This document shows positions 63,271 to 64,000 of a DNA stretch of 64,000 nt, one piece after another. The stretch is taken from NCBI GenBank assembly GCA_949316235.1, contig OX438743.1:41819242-41883241 (forward strand), read 5' to 3'. Positions within the stretch are counted from its first letter, which is position 1. Every line of letters starts with the position of its first letter. Under the pieces are notes generated by a model, which ran no database searches, was not told the DNA's origin, and saw only the letters and a program-made list of their open reading frames with translations. This DNA comes from Oegoconia quadripuncta (taxonomy: Eukaryota; Arthropoda; Insecta; Lepidoptera; Autostichidae). Made by a program: the position numbers and the translations under genes.

Positions 63271-63744
63271 TCATTCTCTAACCCCAAGGGGCTAGCTTCA
63301 AAACAAATGGCATTTTCGTAATCAACGTCCCAAAAAACCTAAATAATGACACCAATATTGACTTTTTTGGTATCAACCCCCACCCCTATCTCAACCCTAG
63401 AGGGTTAACTTAAAATAAATGTCATTTTCATAATCAACATCCCATAAAACCTAAATAACGACACCAATATCGATTTTATGGTTTTAACCCCCATTTCACA
63501 ACCCAGGGGGTTGAATTCGAAAAATCTCAAAACACGTATTAGCTTATTTGTTCCTAGGAGTACTCTTGCGAAGTTTCGAGTCGAAAATAGTCGAAATGTC
63601 CAAGTTATACTGTTTCTTCATACAAACTTCCCACTCCTGTTTCACCCCCTTAAAGGGTGAATTTTGAAAAATCCTTTCTTAGTGCTCCCCTAGACCTCGT
63701 AAGGAACCTACGTGCCAAATTTGGAAATTCTATTCACCCCTTTG
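63271..63744. repeat. Helitron internal repeat with about 110-bp duplication
   Basis: ACCTAAATAATGACACCAAT at 63337 recurs as ACCTAAATAACGACACCAAT at 63449, with surrounding CAAATGGCATTTTC/AAATGTCATTTTC. CCCTAGACCTCGTAAGGAAC near 63690 belongs to a motif common in lepidopteran repeats. Confidence 0.65.
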
Positions 63745-63905
63745 ACTATGACTATGACTTTGACTAAAACTTTAACTATGACTTTGACTATGACTTCGAC
63801 TATGACATTGACTACGACTTTGACTTTGACTATGACTATGACTTTGACTATGACTTTGCCTATGACTATGACTTTGACTATGACTTTGACATGACTTTGA
63901 CTATG
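63745..63905. repeat. Simple repeat TGACTATGACTT
   Basis: GACTATGACTTTGACTATGA-type units with 6- and 12-bp periods. The open frame over it is a repeat effect. Confidence 0.9.
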
Positions 63906-64000
63906 AATTTTACTTTTCGACTTTGAGTCTTCGACTTTGAGTCTTCGACTTTGAGTCTTCGACTTTGAGCCTTCGACTTTGAGCCTTCGTCTTTGAGCCT
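63906..64000. repeat. 14-bp tandem repeat TTCGACTTTGAGTC
   Basis: At least five units (GAGTC, later GAGCC variants), continuing past the window edge. Confidence 0.9.

Larger units (their letters stand above)
62577..64000 (-). mobile_element. Helitron, 3' end and part of the body (runs off window)
   Basis: On the minus strand the element ends CTGCTAG followed by T, with the hairpin CGCGGAC-GAA-GTCGCG (62589-62604, one bulge) 8 nt before CTAG. This is the diagnostic Helitron 3' structure. The helicase end lies 190 bp inside. The 5' part is outside the window. Confidence 0.75.

Overview
The window reads as nuclear DNA of an insect, most likely a moth or butterfly. It is AT-rich, has no operons or bacterial signals, and consists almost entirely of transposable elements of types common in Lepidoptera: CR1/Daphne-like LINEs with TTTTGA or ATTATG tails, RTE-like and R1-like LINE ends, three or more tRNA-headed SINE families, Helitrons, TIR elements, and one BEL/Pao-type LTR element. 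I found no convincing complete host protein gene, no tRNA or rRNA gene and no CRISPR array. Family names are by recognition from the sequence alone.

Layout. 1-8.7 kb: a broken OTU-protease-like fragment, a perfect 229-bp inverted repeat, LINE 3' ends, SINEs and a TIR element (7441-8696). 8.8-19.7 kb: a large fold-back whose right arm was split by LINE A (10837-19473), which was itself split by a nearly complete 5.4-kb LINE B (11827-17232). LINE B has ORF1 (coiled coil plus SGNH-like domain) and ORF2 (endonuclease plus reverse transcriptase), with a UUUAAAC slippery heptamer directly before the ORF1 stop and ORF2 open in the -1 frame. 20-34 kb: RTE-like LINE remnants, a 13-bp minisatellite, a hairpin of pre-miRNA size, a SINE interrupted by two other elements, and further minisatellites. 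34-42 kb: an R1-like LINE end with a 15-bp target duplication and 41-A tail, a possible solo LTR, a TA-flanked fold-back element with 268-bp TIRs, and a degraded STPR-like coding remnant. 42.5-48.2 kb: a young LTR element on the minus strand with identical 559-bp LTRs and a 5-bp duplication. It carries a gag-like ORF but no recognisable pol, and two tandem-repeat arrays. 48-64 kb: SINEs, LINE scraps, two MITE-like elements, an interrupted satellite, and at the right edge the helicase end and 3' terminus of a Helitron on the minus strand.

How it fits together. The layers give a relative history: old elements (fold-back, SINEs, RTE ends) were hit by LINEs, which were hit by other LINEs, while the LTR element and the R1-like end look recent. 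Autonomous-type machinery is present in the RT and endonuclease of LINEs A and B. The SINEs and the gag-only LTR element would depend on proteins made elsewhere. Stretches described below as unassigned were read and showed nothing I can name.
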